Below, piece after piece: positions 44,369-53,882 of a stretch of DNA of 64,000 nucleotides. Location: contig OX595988.1 of the NCBI GenBank assembly GCA_951394045.1, forward strand, positions 620,001-684,000, read 5' to 3'. Position 1 is the stretch's first letter, and each line of letters opens with the position of its first letter. Source of the stretch: Nitzschia sp. DOCU1 (lineage: Eukaryota > Bacillariophyta > Bacillariophyceae > Bacillariales > Bacillariaceae). The position numbers and the translations under genes are program-made. The notes beneath the pieces were generated by a model, which saw only the letters and a program-made list of their open reading frames with translations, had not been told where the DNA came from and ran no database searches.

Positions 44369-45022
44369 ATGGGTTCGAACGCCAGAGACCTCTCTCATAA
44401 CCCCTACGGCATGGACTTCGGGGGGGTTAGGTACGGCTCGGATACCGAGCCAGATCCGATGGACTCCACAGTTGCAACGGCGATTCGGCTCTCTAACGAA
44501 GAGCAGAACCGCCGCACTGGTAGGAACGAGACGATCGATGTGATTGAAGTGACGAACATTGGGAACAACATTCGTATGTTCAGCGAACCGGGTCCGGACC
44601 CTCGCTTCATGACTTTCGACTTCCCGGACGAGATTTCAGCTGAGGACGTCGAAGCTTTCCAGCAGTACTTGCGCAATTCGGGCAAATTTTCTGCTGGTGC
44701 TACTTGGCCTCCCATCGAACCTAAGTGCGAATGGTGTGGGGAGTCGCCGTGCTTTTTGAATCAGGTGGTTGAGGGCACCGGTGGGCGTACCATGTATGAG
44801 CACCTATTCATTGACAAGGGTGATGCAATGTTGGAGCAGGGCATCCCCACGAAGGAGATTCGTTATGCCCTTTACCGTGACGCAACAACCTTCATCAGTG
44901 GTTACCTAGGAAAGGGCAACCGTAAGCCACTTCCAGCTTGCGTAGTGGGAGAGATCCAGGATTCGTTCCCCGCCCCACAAGGCAGCACCTACACTGGCTT
45001 CAAGAATGCCGGGAGCAAATAG
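44369..45022 (+). CDS. Passenger protein of the piggyBac-like element, unknown function
   Basis: 217 aa on the strand opposite to the transposase. I do not recognise a named family. It has an acidic N-terminal half (FDFPDEISAEDVEAFQQYL), a CxxCxxxxC cluster (CEWCGESPCF) suggesting metal binding, then a conserved-looking C-terminus (IRYALYRDATTFISGYLGKG, LPACVVGEIQDSFPAPQG). The intact frame with no stops, its place inside both terminal repeats and its convergent layout with the transposase (78 bp between stop codons) show it moves with the element. It could be an accessory transposition protein or a captured host gene. Confidence 0.7.
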   Translation: MGSNARDLSHNPYGMDFGGVRYGSDTEPDPMDSTVATAIRLSNEEQNRRTGRNETIDVIEVTNIGNNIRMFSEPGPDPRFMTFDFPDEISAEDVEAFQQYLRNSGKFSAGATWPPIEPKCEWCGESPCFLNQVVEGTGGRTMYEHLFIDKGDAMLEQGIPTKEIRYALYRDATTFISGYLGKGNRKPLPACVVGEIQDSFPAPQGSTYTGFKNAGSK

Positions 45023-45046
45023 AGATAGTCTAATTATCTAGTGACC

Positions 45047-45112
45047 TCTTTTCTAACTAATCAATTATTATACAGTTACTCTTTTCTAACTAGTCAATTA
45101 TTATACAGTTAC
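45047..45112. repeat. 33-bp tandem duplication at convergent 3' ends
   Basis: Two copies of a 33-bp unit (TCTTTTCTAACTA.TCAATT...) at 45047-45079 and 45080-45112, with one difference. It lies between, and just overlapping, the 3' ends of the passenger and transposase genes, where both transcripts should end. Confidence 0.8.
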
Positions 45113-45770
45113 CGACAAAGGCGGATCCTTTCTTTTTCTCTGTTGTGGGGCTTTGCCCAGTCGTACTTTCAGCTGTGTCAGTGCCGGGTGACCGTATTGG
45201 ACTGTGATCTTCCCGTTCACATTTCTCCAAATTTGTCGCCCCAGTTCGCTAGTGAGGATGGTGTGGCATGACATCCCCTTCGGGAACAACTTGTGGAGCT
45301 GCCGTTCCTCTACGTCTGTCGGGATATGCATGTGACAGGGGCCACAATTCCGGCACAAACAAACGCTTGCTCTGGTGTTTTTGTTCAACCCGGTCAATCG
45401 TGCATCCAACTGACATACTAGACATCTCCTTTCTTTTTCCGAGGTAGGGCCTTCGATGTGACATTTTCCTGCAACATCGCCATTGGTAGTCGCTCGTGCC
45501 TGCATTCCCATTTGTCCAACCTGTGCAGTAACCGCAGCAGTACGGTCGTCCAAAGGCCGACCATCGTTCTCATCTTCGTAGTTCAAGAAATCGTCCGCGA
45601 TCCATGAATAGAAATCATACCTGCTAAAGTGTCAACGACGATTCATTCCCGGCTCGTCGACAGACAAATTCCATGCGATGAGGGCGTTGAGGAGCATGCA
45701 GTCAAGCACTGCAAAGAACGCTTTTTTATACCATTTTTTGAAGTGCCCTTTTCGGGCCCAGCCACCATGG
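45101..45770 (-). pseudogene. piggyBac-like transposase, C-terminal part (separated by insertion)
   Basis: Continuation of the transposase gene at 51375-53621. Reading minus from 45767, the frame runs straight on from that gene (HHGGWARKGHF...) through WNLSVDEPGMNRR to a TGA at 45634-45632, then continues without frame change (HFSRYDFYSWIADDFLNYED). The C-terminal Cys-rich region has CHIEG, CLVC, CLCRNCGPCHMH, the cross-brace zinc-binding finger typical of piggyBac transposases, and a basic tail (QQRKRKDPP). The stop replaces one codon, a likely CGA to TGA change, so the gene would be broken even without the retroelement. Confidence 0.85.
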
Positions 45771-46227
45771 TGCAGTACACTAGAATACCCCTCTAGATCT
45801 AACAAGTAGTTAGAACGTTAGAATGTTGTAACATTGGAATGTTAGAATGTTCGAACGATGAGTACACACAATGGCCTACGTGTAGTACCAACATACCTCA
45901 GATACATACCTGGCCGACGTCGACTTGGTCGAACGTCTGTGGACGCACGGACGGACGGGCAAGGCCGGCGCGGCTGACGAGCAATGACGACGACAACGGC
46001 GAGCGCGGCGAGCCGTCGACGTCTACTACTGGAATAGAACTTCCAACGGTATCTAGCTATGGACCTTGAAGAGATTCGAGAAGCTAGATCGGTGGGAGTT
46101 GTATCCAACGCATGTAGGATGCGTTGAGGAAAGACCCTGGTGGTCTAGGAGCGATAGAATCAGCGATAACTTAGATCTCACAATTATTTCCACTACAACT
46201 TTTTCATCGTACTTTCAGCGTAGTGCA
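45771..46227 (+). repeat. 5' LTR
   Basis: 457 bp, TGCAGTACAC ... GCGTAGTGCA. By eye I saw no difference from the right LTR, and the longest open frames within the two translate identically. It should carry the promoter and the first part of the polyadenylation signal. The 38 bp between this LTR and gag contain a GTGTTAACAC palindrome; no tRNA primer site was identified with certainty. Confidence 0.93.
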
Positions 46228-46264
46228 CAGTGTTAACACTCCACGTTACACGCGTGAGCTAAAG

Positions 46265-47449
46265 ATGAAGATTGCAAACAGCATCCCGAAGAAGACCGCT
46301 GCCGAGAAGCAGGGCTTCAAATCAGCACCGGTCAGTATCGAAAGACCCGAGCCAAAGGAGCTCAAAGACGGGGCGTACAGTCAATACGACTTGCGCATTG
46401 ACCCAAAGGATAAAAAGTCGTTGACGCGACGCGTCAAACAACCGCATTTCACGGACGGAACGCCCGAAGAGTGGTTCCTTTTCCTTATCGGACTTAAGGA
46501 TGTGATCGCGGGTCAGGACTTGACTACGGGACCTCAGAAATTTGCGTTAACACGCAATTTGCTGAAAGGCCAGGTATTGGCCGCGTTCAACGCGAAGGCC
46601 TCGGAACTCGAAGCCGAAACTCCTGAGAGTTTTGAGAAAAGTTTGCACGCGGTTACGGCGTATGTCCTCCCAAAACGCGCAGTGCAACTTCAAAAGCGCT
46701 ATATGCGTCGGATCTGCCGAAAGCCCCCGACGATGACAATGAAGGCGTATGTGGCTCGGCTCCGCGAGCTAAACGATTACCTCGCGCTATTCGACGAGAA
46801 AGGCGAGAAAAACAAAATTCCCGACGACGAGCTCATGGAGAATTGCGAGTTTGGAATCCCCGCCAAGTGGCGCAAAGAGATGATCCTACAGGGATTCGAG
46901 CCCGTGGACCATACGGTTCAAGACTTTGTAGACTTCTGCGAACGGCTGGAAGCTACTGAGGAGATCAATGAAGCCCTCAGCAAGAAGGCAGACAACAACG
47001 GCAAGTCGAATGACGAAAAACCCTCGAAGAGGAAGCGCGGAGGCCCGAGAGCGGGAACCGACGGTAAGGCCAAGTATGATTGTCTTTATCATGGCGCTAA
47101 CAACACCCATGCTACCCATGATTGCCTTATTTTGAAGGATCAAGCAAAGAAGATGGCGGCTGCCCATTCGAACGTCGCAGGTCGTTTCAAAAAGGCCCGC
47201 TTCGAAAACAAAACTTGGCGCCGCAGCGACAGCGATGGCGATGGCGAAAAGAAAAAGAAAACAGGCGAGCTTCATGCCTACATCAAGTCGATGGTCGAGA
47301 ACGCGGTCAAACAATCCGCAAAGAAACGCAAGGCCGAAGATCCTCCCTCGATGGATAATTTCAATTACGATATGGATGATCTCGACGGTATCGACTTCGA
47401 CAAACTCAGTGTCAGCGACGGCAGCGACAGCGACACCGAAATGGATTGA
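46265..47449 (+). CDS. gag: Gag protein of the Ty3/gypsy element
   Basis: 394 aa from the ATG at 46265. A capsid-like helical region includes TPEEWFLFLIGLKDVIAGQD, FALTRNLLKGQVLAAFNAKA and a segment about MRRICRKPPTMTMKAYVARL. A basic stretch (KPSKRKRGGPRAG) precedes a zinc-knuckle-like Cys/His motif (CLYHGANNTHATHDC), which would bind RNA. An acidic tail ends DGSDSDTEMD. The stop codon is TGA followed by CGG, and the pol frame continues in the same phase. Confidence 0.9.
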   Translation: MKIANSIPKKTAAEKQGFKSAPVSIERPEPKELKDGAYSQYDLRIDPKDKKSLTRRVKQPHFTDGTPEEWFLFLIGLKDVIAGQDLTTGPQKFALTRNLLKGQVLAAFNAKASELEAETPESFEKSLHAVTAYVLPKRAVQLQKRYMRRICRKPPTMTMKAYVARLRELNDYLALFDEKGEKNKIPDDELMENCEFGIPAKWRKEMILQGFEPVDHTVQDFVDFCERLEATEEINEALSKKADNNGKSNDEKPSKRKRGGPRAGTDGKAKYDCLYHGANNTHATHDCLILKDQAKKMAAAHSNVAGRFKKARFENKTWRRSDSDGDGEKKKKTGELHAYIKSMVENAVKQSAKKRKAEDPPSMDNFNYDMDDLDGIDFDKLSVSDGSDSDTEMD

Positions 47450-50400
47450 CGGTGTGAGCCGGTGACTACGTGTGAATATGAATACAACAGTAATAATAGT
47501 GGTGAATTGAACGATTACACTAGTTCTATCCAAAGGGACGATGTCCAACAGATGGAATCATTTTACAATAGCGATAGCGTTACAAGCGCAACACAAAATT
47601 CGCAAAAATCACACGCAAGTCGAAATTTCGTTAAACTAACGAAATCTCGAAGTTTCAGCTCTCTCGACGCATGTCTGGCGGAAGCACAGCGCGAGCGCGA
47701 GCTTTACTTATTGAACACGATTCGAGGTAGTCGAACTGTAGGCTCAAACAAACGACAAAAATCCAGTCATCTAGTACCGATCACGTTTGCACGTGTTAAC
47801 CAACGCGGCGGACGTCGGCAACAAGTAGTAACCGTCAAAGCACTTCTTGACTCTGGCGGTAGTGGCTGTCTCTGGAAGAAGAGCAGTGCCAGCAAACTAA
47901 AAATAAAGACCCAAAAAGCGACTACTGTATTCACAACTATGAGCGGTAGTTATAAGTGTACTGAACGCGTGACCACGCAACTCAGTCTACCGGAACTACA
48001 CGACGATCGATTGATCGAGTGGGACTTTCACCTAGCAGATGATCTAGGTAACTACGACATGATTATAGGCAGAGACCTCATGCAAGAGCTAGGTCTAGTG
48101 ATCGACTTCAAGGCTATGGAAGTAGAATGGGACGATGCACGTATGCCAATGAAAGAAATAGATGCGACGACGGCGACGTCGTATCATGTACATGAACGCG
48201 GACACGTTGACGAGATGTCGGACCGCGTCAAAGAAATTCTCGACGCCAAGTACGAGAAAGCCGATGCACGTAGCATTGCTAAAGAGCAAGCTCACCTTAG
48301 TAAGGATGAGCAGAGTAAGCTAGAACAGCTACTAGCAAAATACCAGACACTATTCGACGGTACCCTCGGCCGATGGCGTGGGGCCCCCTATGACATTGAA
48401 CTAGTAGAAGGTGCCAAGCCGTACCATGCTAGAGCGTACCCTGTACCGAAAGCGTACGAGCGTACCCTGCGCGATGAAGTCGAACGACTCTGTCAAGTCG
48501 GAGTACTCAAAAAGGTGAACCGCTCCGAATGGGGTGCGCCCACCTTTATCATCCCCAAAAAGGATGGAACAGTTCGATTCATCAACGACTTCAGAGAGTT
48601 GAACAAACGGATTAAACGCAAGCCGTATCCAATCCCGAAGATTCAGGACTTACTGATGAAGCTAGAAGGCTTTCAGTACGCGACGAGTCTCGACCTCAAC
48701 ATGGGTTACTACCACATAGAGTTAAGCCCAGACAGTAAGAAACTATGTACTATCGTACTCCCTTGGGGTAAGTACGAAATGCAACGCTTGCCGATGGGGC
48801 TCTCGAATAGTCCCGACATTTTCCAAGAGAAAATGGGCACCCTCTTTGAGGATCTAGAGTACGTACGAGTGTACATCGACGATCTACTAGAACTAACTAC
48901 AGGCGATTTTGATGACCACCTAGAGAAGCTAGAAGTCATTTTCAAACGTCTAAAAGACACCGGTCTTAAGGTGAACGCCCGAAAGTCGTTCTTCGCCCGT
49001 GGCGAACTAGAATACCTTGGGTACTGGATAACGCGAGACGGAATCCAACCAGTCGCAAAGAAGGTAGAGGCTATTCACGCTATGAAAGCACCTACCAATA
49101 AACGAGAGCTACGTAAGTTCATAGGCGTAGTTAACTACTACCGCGACATGTGGATTCGTCGCTCTGAAGTTTTAGCCCCTCTGAGTGCGCTAACTTCTAA
49201 AGAAGCCAAATGGCAATGGGGTCCGGTCGAGCAGAATGCCTTCGACACGATGAAACGAATTATAAGTAAGCAGACACTACTAACATACCCCGATTTCAAC
49301 ATACCATTCGAAATACACACCGATGCTAGTCATACTCAGCTAGGTGCAGTGTTATCGCAACGCGGAAAACCGATTGCGTTCTATAGTCGAAAGCTGAACC
49401 CGGCGCAAACGCGCTACACTACGACAGAACGAGAGCTTTTAGCTATCGTCGAAACACTTAAAGAATTTCGCAATATCCTGTTAGGACAGCGAATCAGAGT
49501 CTTCACAGACCATAAAAATCTCACGTATAAAGAATTTAACACGGAGCGCGTCATGCGTTGGCGCCTCTTAATCGAGGAGTTTGGCCCCGAACTTGTCTAC
49601 ATCAAGGGCGAACACAACGTCGTTGCGGACGCACTTAGTCGACTCGATCTCGACGATAGAGCTTTCCCCGAATCTCACTTAAATGAGTTTTTGGCGGGCG
49701 ACGAATTACCGCGCGACGCATTTCCACTCACTTACAAAAACATAGCGCGCATGCAGAATGCCGATCGCGCCTTATTAGCTAAAGTACGCACAAACCCGCT
49801 ATATTCAGTCAAAGTCTATCGTGGGGGCGGAAAGAAGCGAGAACTAATAGTACGCGAGGACAAGATTGTTCTCCCAACGAGTCTCCAGAAGCGGTGCGTC
49901 AAGTGGTATCACGAGATGCTCTGTCACCCAGGAGAAACGCGTACCGAACAAACGATTCGACAACACTTCTACTGGAAAAACATCCGCGGCGATGTCGAGC
50001 GGATCTGCAAGTCCTGTCCGACCTGTCAGCTGACAAAGCGAAAGACAGTCAAGTACGGGCATCTTCCACCCAAGGCGGCAGAAATAGACCCTTGGGATAC
50101 GCTATGTGTCGACCTGATAGGTCCATATAAGATAAAACAACTAGGTAGTAAGAAGACACTACAACTATGGTGTCTCACGATGATAGATCCCGCAACCGGA
50201 TGGTTCGAGATGGTACGTATAACAAATAAAGAAGCCTTTTCGATAGCCAGTGCGGCCGAAATGGCGTGGTTTACGAGATATCCGTGGCCACAAAAGATTA
50301 TTTATGACCGCGGAACTGAATTCATGGGAGAATTCCGAAGAATGGTGCGCGAAGACTACGGCGTAATGACCAAGCCAATCACAGCGCGAAACCCGCAGGC

Positions 50401-50887
50401 TAATTCAATTATCGAGCGAGTTCACCAAACCATAGGGAACATGATTCGCACTTTCGAGTTGCAAAACTCCGAAGACACGGAGTCACTGGACGGAGTCCTT
50501 GCAGCCACTATGTTCGCAGTACGCGCAACGTATCACACAACGATGCAAGCGACGCCAACACAGCTAGTGTTTGGCCGCGACGCTATCCTAAATACCCGGT
50601 TCGAAGCCAACTGGAAATTAATTAAGGAACGAAAGGAATCTCGTATTATCCAAAATAACACAGCTGAAAACAAGACGCGAAGAGTTTACCGGTATCGCGT
50701 AGGACAGAAGGTAATGGTCCGTAATGAACAATCCCGTAAGTATGGGACGAATCCTTATAGCGGTCCGTATGAGATCGTGCACATTAATGACAATGGCTCT
50801 ATTCGCATCAGAAAAGGAGCGGTGCAACAAACATACAATATCCGGAATCTGCATCCGTACGAGGAACGCGATGCTGCTGACGAGTGA
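47450..50887 (+). CDS. pol: Pol polyprotein of the Ty3/gypsy element (protease, RT, RNase H, integrase)
   Basis: Open frame in the same phase as gag, with no ATG near its start, so it is probably made as a Gag-Pol readthrough product. Residue numbers from 47462: aspartic protease at about 125-210 with LLDSGGSG; reverse transcriptase about 310-490 with YVRVYIDDLL as the catalytic YxDD; RNase H about 610-735 with FEIHTDASHTQLGAVLSQ, TTERELLAIV and the late VVADALSR Asp; integrase zinc domain about 815-860 (HEMLCHPGETR..CKSCPTC, an HHCC set); catalytic core with LCVDLIGPYK, IIYDRGTEFMGEF and SIIERVHQ (D, D, E). The C-terminal VGQKVMV..YSGPYEIVHI is the usual GPY/F end; no chromodomain follows. 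Confidence 0.95.
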   Translation, partial: RCEPVTTCEYEYNSNNSGELNDYTSSIQRDDVQQMESFYNSDSVTSATQNSQKSHASRNFVKLTKSRSFSSLDACLAEAQRERELYLLNTIRGSRTVGSNKRQKSSHLVPITFARVNQRGGRRQQVVTVKALLDSGGSGCLWKKSSASKLKIKTQKATTVFTTMSGSYKCTERVTTQLSLPELHDDRLIEWDFHLADDLGNYDMIIGRDLMQELGLVIDFKAMEVEWDDARMPMKEIDATTATSYHVHERGHVDEMSDRVKEILDAKYEKADARSIAKEQAHLSKDEQSKLEQLLAKYQTLFDGTLGRWRGAPYDIELVEGAKPYHARAYPVPKAYERTLRDEVERLCQVGVLKKVNRSEWGAPTFIIPKKDGTVRFINDFRELNKRIKRKPYPIPKIQDLLMKLEGFQYATSLDLNMGYYHIELSPDSKKLCTIVLPWGKYEMQRLPMGLSNSPDIFQEKMGTLFEDLEYVRVYIDDLLELTTGDFDDHLEKLEVIFKRLKDTGLKVNARKSFFARGELEYLGYWITRDGIQPVAKKVEAIHAMKAPTNKRELRKFIGVVNYYRDMWIRRSEVLAPLSALTSKEAKWQWGPVEQNAFDTMKRIISKQTLLTYPDFNIPFEIHTDASHTQLGAVLSQRGKPIAFYSRKLNPAQTRYTTTERELLAIVETLKEFRNILLGQRIRVFTDHKNLTYKEFNTERVMRWRLLIEEFGPELVYIKGEHNVVADALSRLDLDDRAFPESHLNEFLAGDELPRDAFPLTYKNIARMQNADRALLAKVRTNPLYSVKVYRGGGKKRELIVREDKIVLPTSLQKRCVKWYHEMLCHPGETRTEQTIRQHFYWKNIRGDVERICKSCPTCQLTKRKTVKYGHLPPKAAEIDPWDTLCVDLIGPYKIKQLGSKKTLQLWCLTMIDPATGWFEMVRITNKEAFSIASAAEMAWFTRYPWPQKIIYDRGTEFMGEFRRMVREDYGVMTKPITARNPQANSIIERVHQTIGNMIRTFELQNSEDTESLDGVLAATMFAVRATYHTTMQATPTQLVFGRDAILNTRFEANWKLIKERKESRIIQNNTAENKTRRVYRYRVGQKVMVRNEQSRKYGTNPYSGPYEIVHINDNGSIRIRKGAVQQTYNIRNLHPYEERDAADE

Positions 50888-50917
50888 GCTCTTAGAAGCC
50901 CTTGTCATGGGGGCGCA

Positions 50918-51374
50918 TGCAGTACACTAGAATACCCCTCTAGATCTAACAAGTAGTTAGAACGTTAGAATGTTGTAACATTGGAATGTTAGAATGTTCG
51001 AACGATGAGTACACACAATGGCCTACGTGTAGTACCAACATACCTCAGATACATACCTGGCCGACGTCGACTTGGTCGAACGTCTGTGGACGCACGGACG
51101 GACGGGCAAGGCCGGCGCGGCTGACGAGCAATGACGACGACAACGGCGAGCGCGGCGAGCCGTCGACGTCTACTACTGGAATAGAACTTCCAACGGTATC
51201 TAGCTATGGACCTTGAAGAGATTCGAGAAGCTAGATCGGTGGGAGTTGTATCCAACGCATGTAGGATGCGTTGAGGAAAGACCCTGGTGGTCTAGGAGCG
51301 ATAGAATCAGCGATAACTTAGATCTCACAATTATTTCCACTACAACTTTTTCATCGTACTTTCAGCGTAGTGCA
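50918..51374 (+). repeat. 3' LTR
   Basis: 457 bp, the same sequence as 45771-46227 by eye. Followed at once by ATGG, the second copy of the target-site duplication. Confidence 0.93.
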
Positions 51375-53621
51375 ATGGTGCATCCTCATTTGATCTCCTC
51401 TGTCTACGCCACCCATGTAACGGTGATAGTGACGCAACGCCCTTGGAACCCTGAGCATCCGCATGGTGTTTCCTTCTCGTCGACCGACGTCTTCTTCTGC
51501 GACATCCGTTATACTTGCGCAAACGTTCACAACTTTATTGTCCCGCCATTGCATGCAGACAAGGTCGTTCACTTTATCGTAGGCAATTAGGGATTCACCT
51601 CGTTCGCCTCTGTCCGGCATCGTCATCAGATCCTTTGGCCAACCCTTCCTTGACTGCTTGCACGTCCCAGTTGAGAGCAAGTGGCAGCGATCTCGTAGCC
51701 TGACTGCCAGTTCTGGGCACTGGTAGCGATTATCCATACTCAGAGTCCGGTAGCCATGTTCCAAACCTTCATCGTGGAGTCCCCTCTGTAGTGCTGCGTT
51801 TACCACAGCCTTTTGTGTTGTCGGCAGCGACTGTGCCTCTTTTTCGATGAACGAGTTACACTCGTTCTTTCCTTGGTACACATCCATATGTAGGATTGCG
51901 TAAGTGACTGAGTCTGCGAGGATGAAGAAATCAACACGGTAGGGCTGTGGCTTCGATTTGTTGTATTGCCTGACAGGACACAAACGGCTGCGACAAGAGA
52001 CTCCACCTTCATCAAATGCCAAGTTGGGACCGGGATGAAATGTCCTCTTGGAAGCCGCGTTGATGTTGTTCAACGCCTCCCGTAGCTGGTAACATTTGTC
52101 GCCCCCGTATCCGGCAACCTTGTCCATGGGGTGGAAGGCCCCACGAATCTGCTTGAACCTTGTAAGCGACATGTATTTCTGCGCCCACCCTTTCGTACCC
52201 TCCAGCGTCTTGTCCTCTGAGTCGGAGTCCAGCCCTGTGCTTAGCTTCTTGTCTTCTCCCGCGAAGTAAGCAACGTAGCCTCCACCGTCTCTTTCCTGCA
52301 TCGAAATCCGCAGTAGAATTCCCAAGAACACATGCATCTCCTTCGTTGTAACATTCTTCCACTCTTTGCCACAGTAACTCATGTTCCGGTTCAAGTTGGG
52401 CCTAATCTTATTGTTGAAATACAGGTTCGTTTGCCTTGCAAGATTCGAAACAAAACGCACAGTGAGACCACCACACTGTCGCAGGCAGTCCGTCGGGTTC
52501 TTGAACGATTGGGCAACACCCGTCTTGAGTCCAGTTGGGCCATGGTAAAGTGGTGGACACGCATTCATGTCGGTAGTTTCGTCTACCAAATTAAAAACAA
52601 ACTGTCCACCGGGGATGCCGTTGTCGTTCTGACCATCTTCATCATCAGATGGCTCCTCTAGCTCTACTTCGATCTCGTCGGGAATGTTGAGCCAGGCGTT
52701 GTCATCTTCGTCCAAGTCGTCCCCGTCCTGGGAATCCGAGTCAACATAGCTCCCTCCACTAGCATTGCTTCTAGTCGACCTAGCAGTTGATAGCGCTGAT
52801 AGCCCCGTGAAATTGCTGTTTGTCATCGTTGAGACAGAGTCTGCCGCCGTCATCATCGCCGCCCGTGCTGCATACCTCACCGGAGTCGTGAGTACAATGG
52901 TGGCCTGTGGAGGTGGCGTGGCTTGAATAGGAGAGGCTGTTGGACCTGGTGCCTGAGTACCAAATGACATGTGGAGGTGTTGCCGAATTCCAGCAGGACC
53001 TGCATGCTCGTAGTCATGAGCTGCTTGTTGGAAATGGGACCGAATGTAATCGTTGGCCGGGAACCATTCTCGAAGAAATGAACGGTCGACGGTAGCAGGC
53101 ATGCCCGGGGAATGGGTGATCCAATCGACCCTGAACTGGCCATTGTTCCGCTTCTTGTTGGGACACTCGACAATTACACCAACAATCCGCCCAGAAATGC
53201 CTGGAATTGGGAAGCCAGTTGTCGAGTAGAGCTGGGCATCACCGAGAAGTTTCTTCTTTCTGTATGAAAATTTTTTCGAACGCTCTTTGCCGGCGGCACC
53301 AGGGTCAAGTGCCAACACACCTGCAATAGCCTCCTCCACTGCAGAACCATCACTGGCAGCATCATCTTTCTCGTTTGCAGTAGCCTCGTTGACTCCAATG
53401 CCGTCGGTCGCAGCGTCGTTTGTCTCATTCGGCGATGGTGGGCCCATATCACGTGAATTGTCCGAATTTGAGACAAAAATGGATTCGGCATGGACAAGTT
53501 CATCAATATGGTCGTCGCTAACCCGAGACCAGTCATCAGGCTCCCTGACACGTCTAGGAACCGCCCGGATTGGTTGGAAGGAATCCTGGTGGCCCGTGGG
53601 GGCCGTTGGGGGTGCCGACAT
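51375..53621 (-). pseudogene. piggyBac-like transposase, N-terminal and catalytic part
   Basis: Starts at 53621 (MSAPPTAPTGHQ) and runs 749 codons to the retroelement insertion; the last few residues of the open frame (CTTLKVR) come from the LTR. The N-terminus is disordered and acidic, with a possible small beta domain near GRIVGVIVECPNKKRNNGQF. The DDE_Tnp_1_7 core begins near KNPTDCLRQCGGLTVRF. The three catalytic Asp are visible in NLAFDEGGV, TLSMDNRYQC and YMGGVDRGDQ. Its missing C-terminal 200 residues lie at 45101-45770. Cut-and-paste transposition at TTAA is the family's known activity; this copy is disrupted. Confidence 0.92.
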
Positions 53622-53882
53622 GGTGGGGTTTTAATTTTTTGGCAAACTTCGTCCCGACAGGCTCACTTTTCGTGTCCGATAGGAGGGCGGGAACCGAAAG
53701 CATGGAACTCACCGGCATGACCGACCCTAGGTAAAATTGCACGCTCTTTCGTGCGGTCGGATCTGTTTCGACGTTGGAGAGAGTTAGGCCAACGATTGGA
53801 CGAAGATAAAATTTCGTGACGCTATAGCGGCGCGAAATTTATTTCGTGCCGCTATAGCGGCATGGCTTCTGATTGGCGTTAA

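Larger units (their letters stand above)
45771..51374 (+). mobile_element. Complete Ty3/gypsy LTR retrotransposon
   Basis: 5604 bp, bounded by two 457-bp LTRs that start TGCAG and end GTGCA. The four bases ATGG flank it on both sides (45767-45770 and 51375-51378) as target-site duplication, inside a transposase gene that is otherwise in one frame. It encodes Gag and a polyprotein in the order protease, reverse transcriptase, RNase H, integrase, which defines the Ty3/gypsy class. A G-rich stretch (ATGGGGGCGCA) just before the right LTR could be the polypurine tract. Intact frames and LTRs without visible differences suggest a recent insertion. Confidence 0.95.
44091..53882. mobile_element. piggyBac-like DNA transposon, interrupted by an LTR retrotransposon
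   Basis: Both ends carry TTAA (44091-44094 and 53879-53882), the target site of piggyBac elements. Directly inside are 12-bp inverted ends reading TTAACGCCAATC on the left and its complement GATTGGCGTTAA on the right. Just inside these, palindromic subterminal blocks occur at both ends: a 26-bp perfect palindrome at 44175-44200, an 8-bp-stem hairpin at 44118-44137, and GCCGCTATAGCGGC at 53848-53861. Removing the retroelement (45771-51374 plus one ATGG copy) leaves about 4.2 kb with two genes: a minus-strand transposase and a convergent plus-strand passenger. The transposase gene is now split and has an in-frame stop, so the copy should be non-autonomous. Confidence 0.88.

Noticed and set aside
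45839..46108. Open frames inside the LTRs on both strands
   Set aside because: Present identically in both LTRs because the LTRs are duplicates; no protein motif. They are non-coding LTR sequence.
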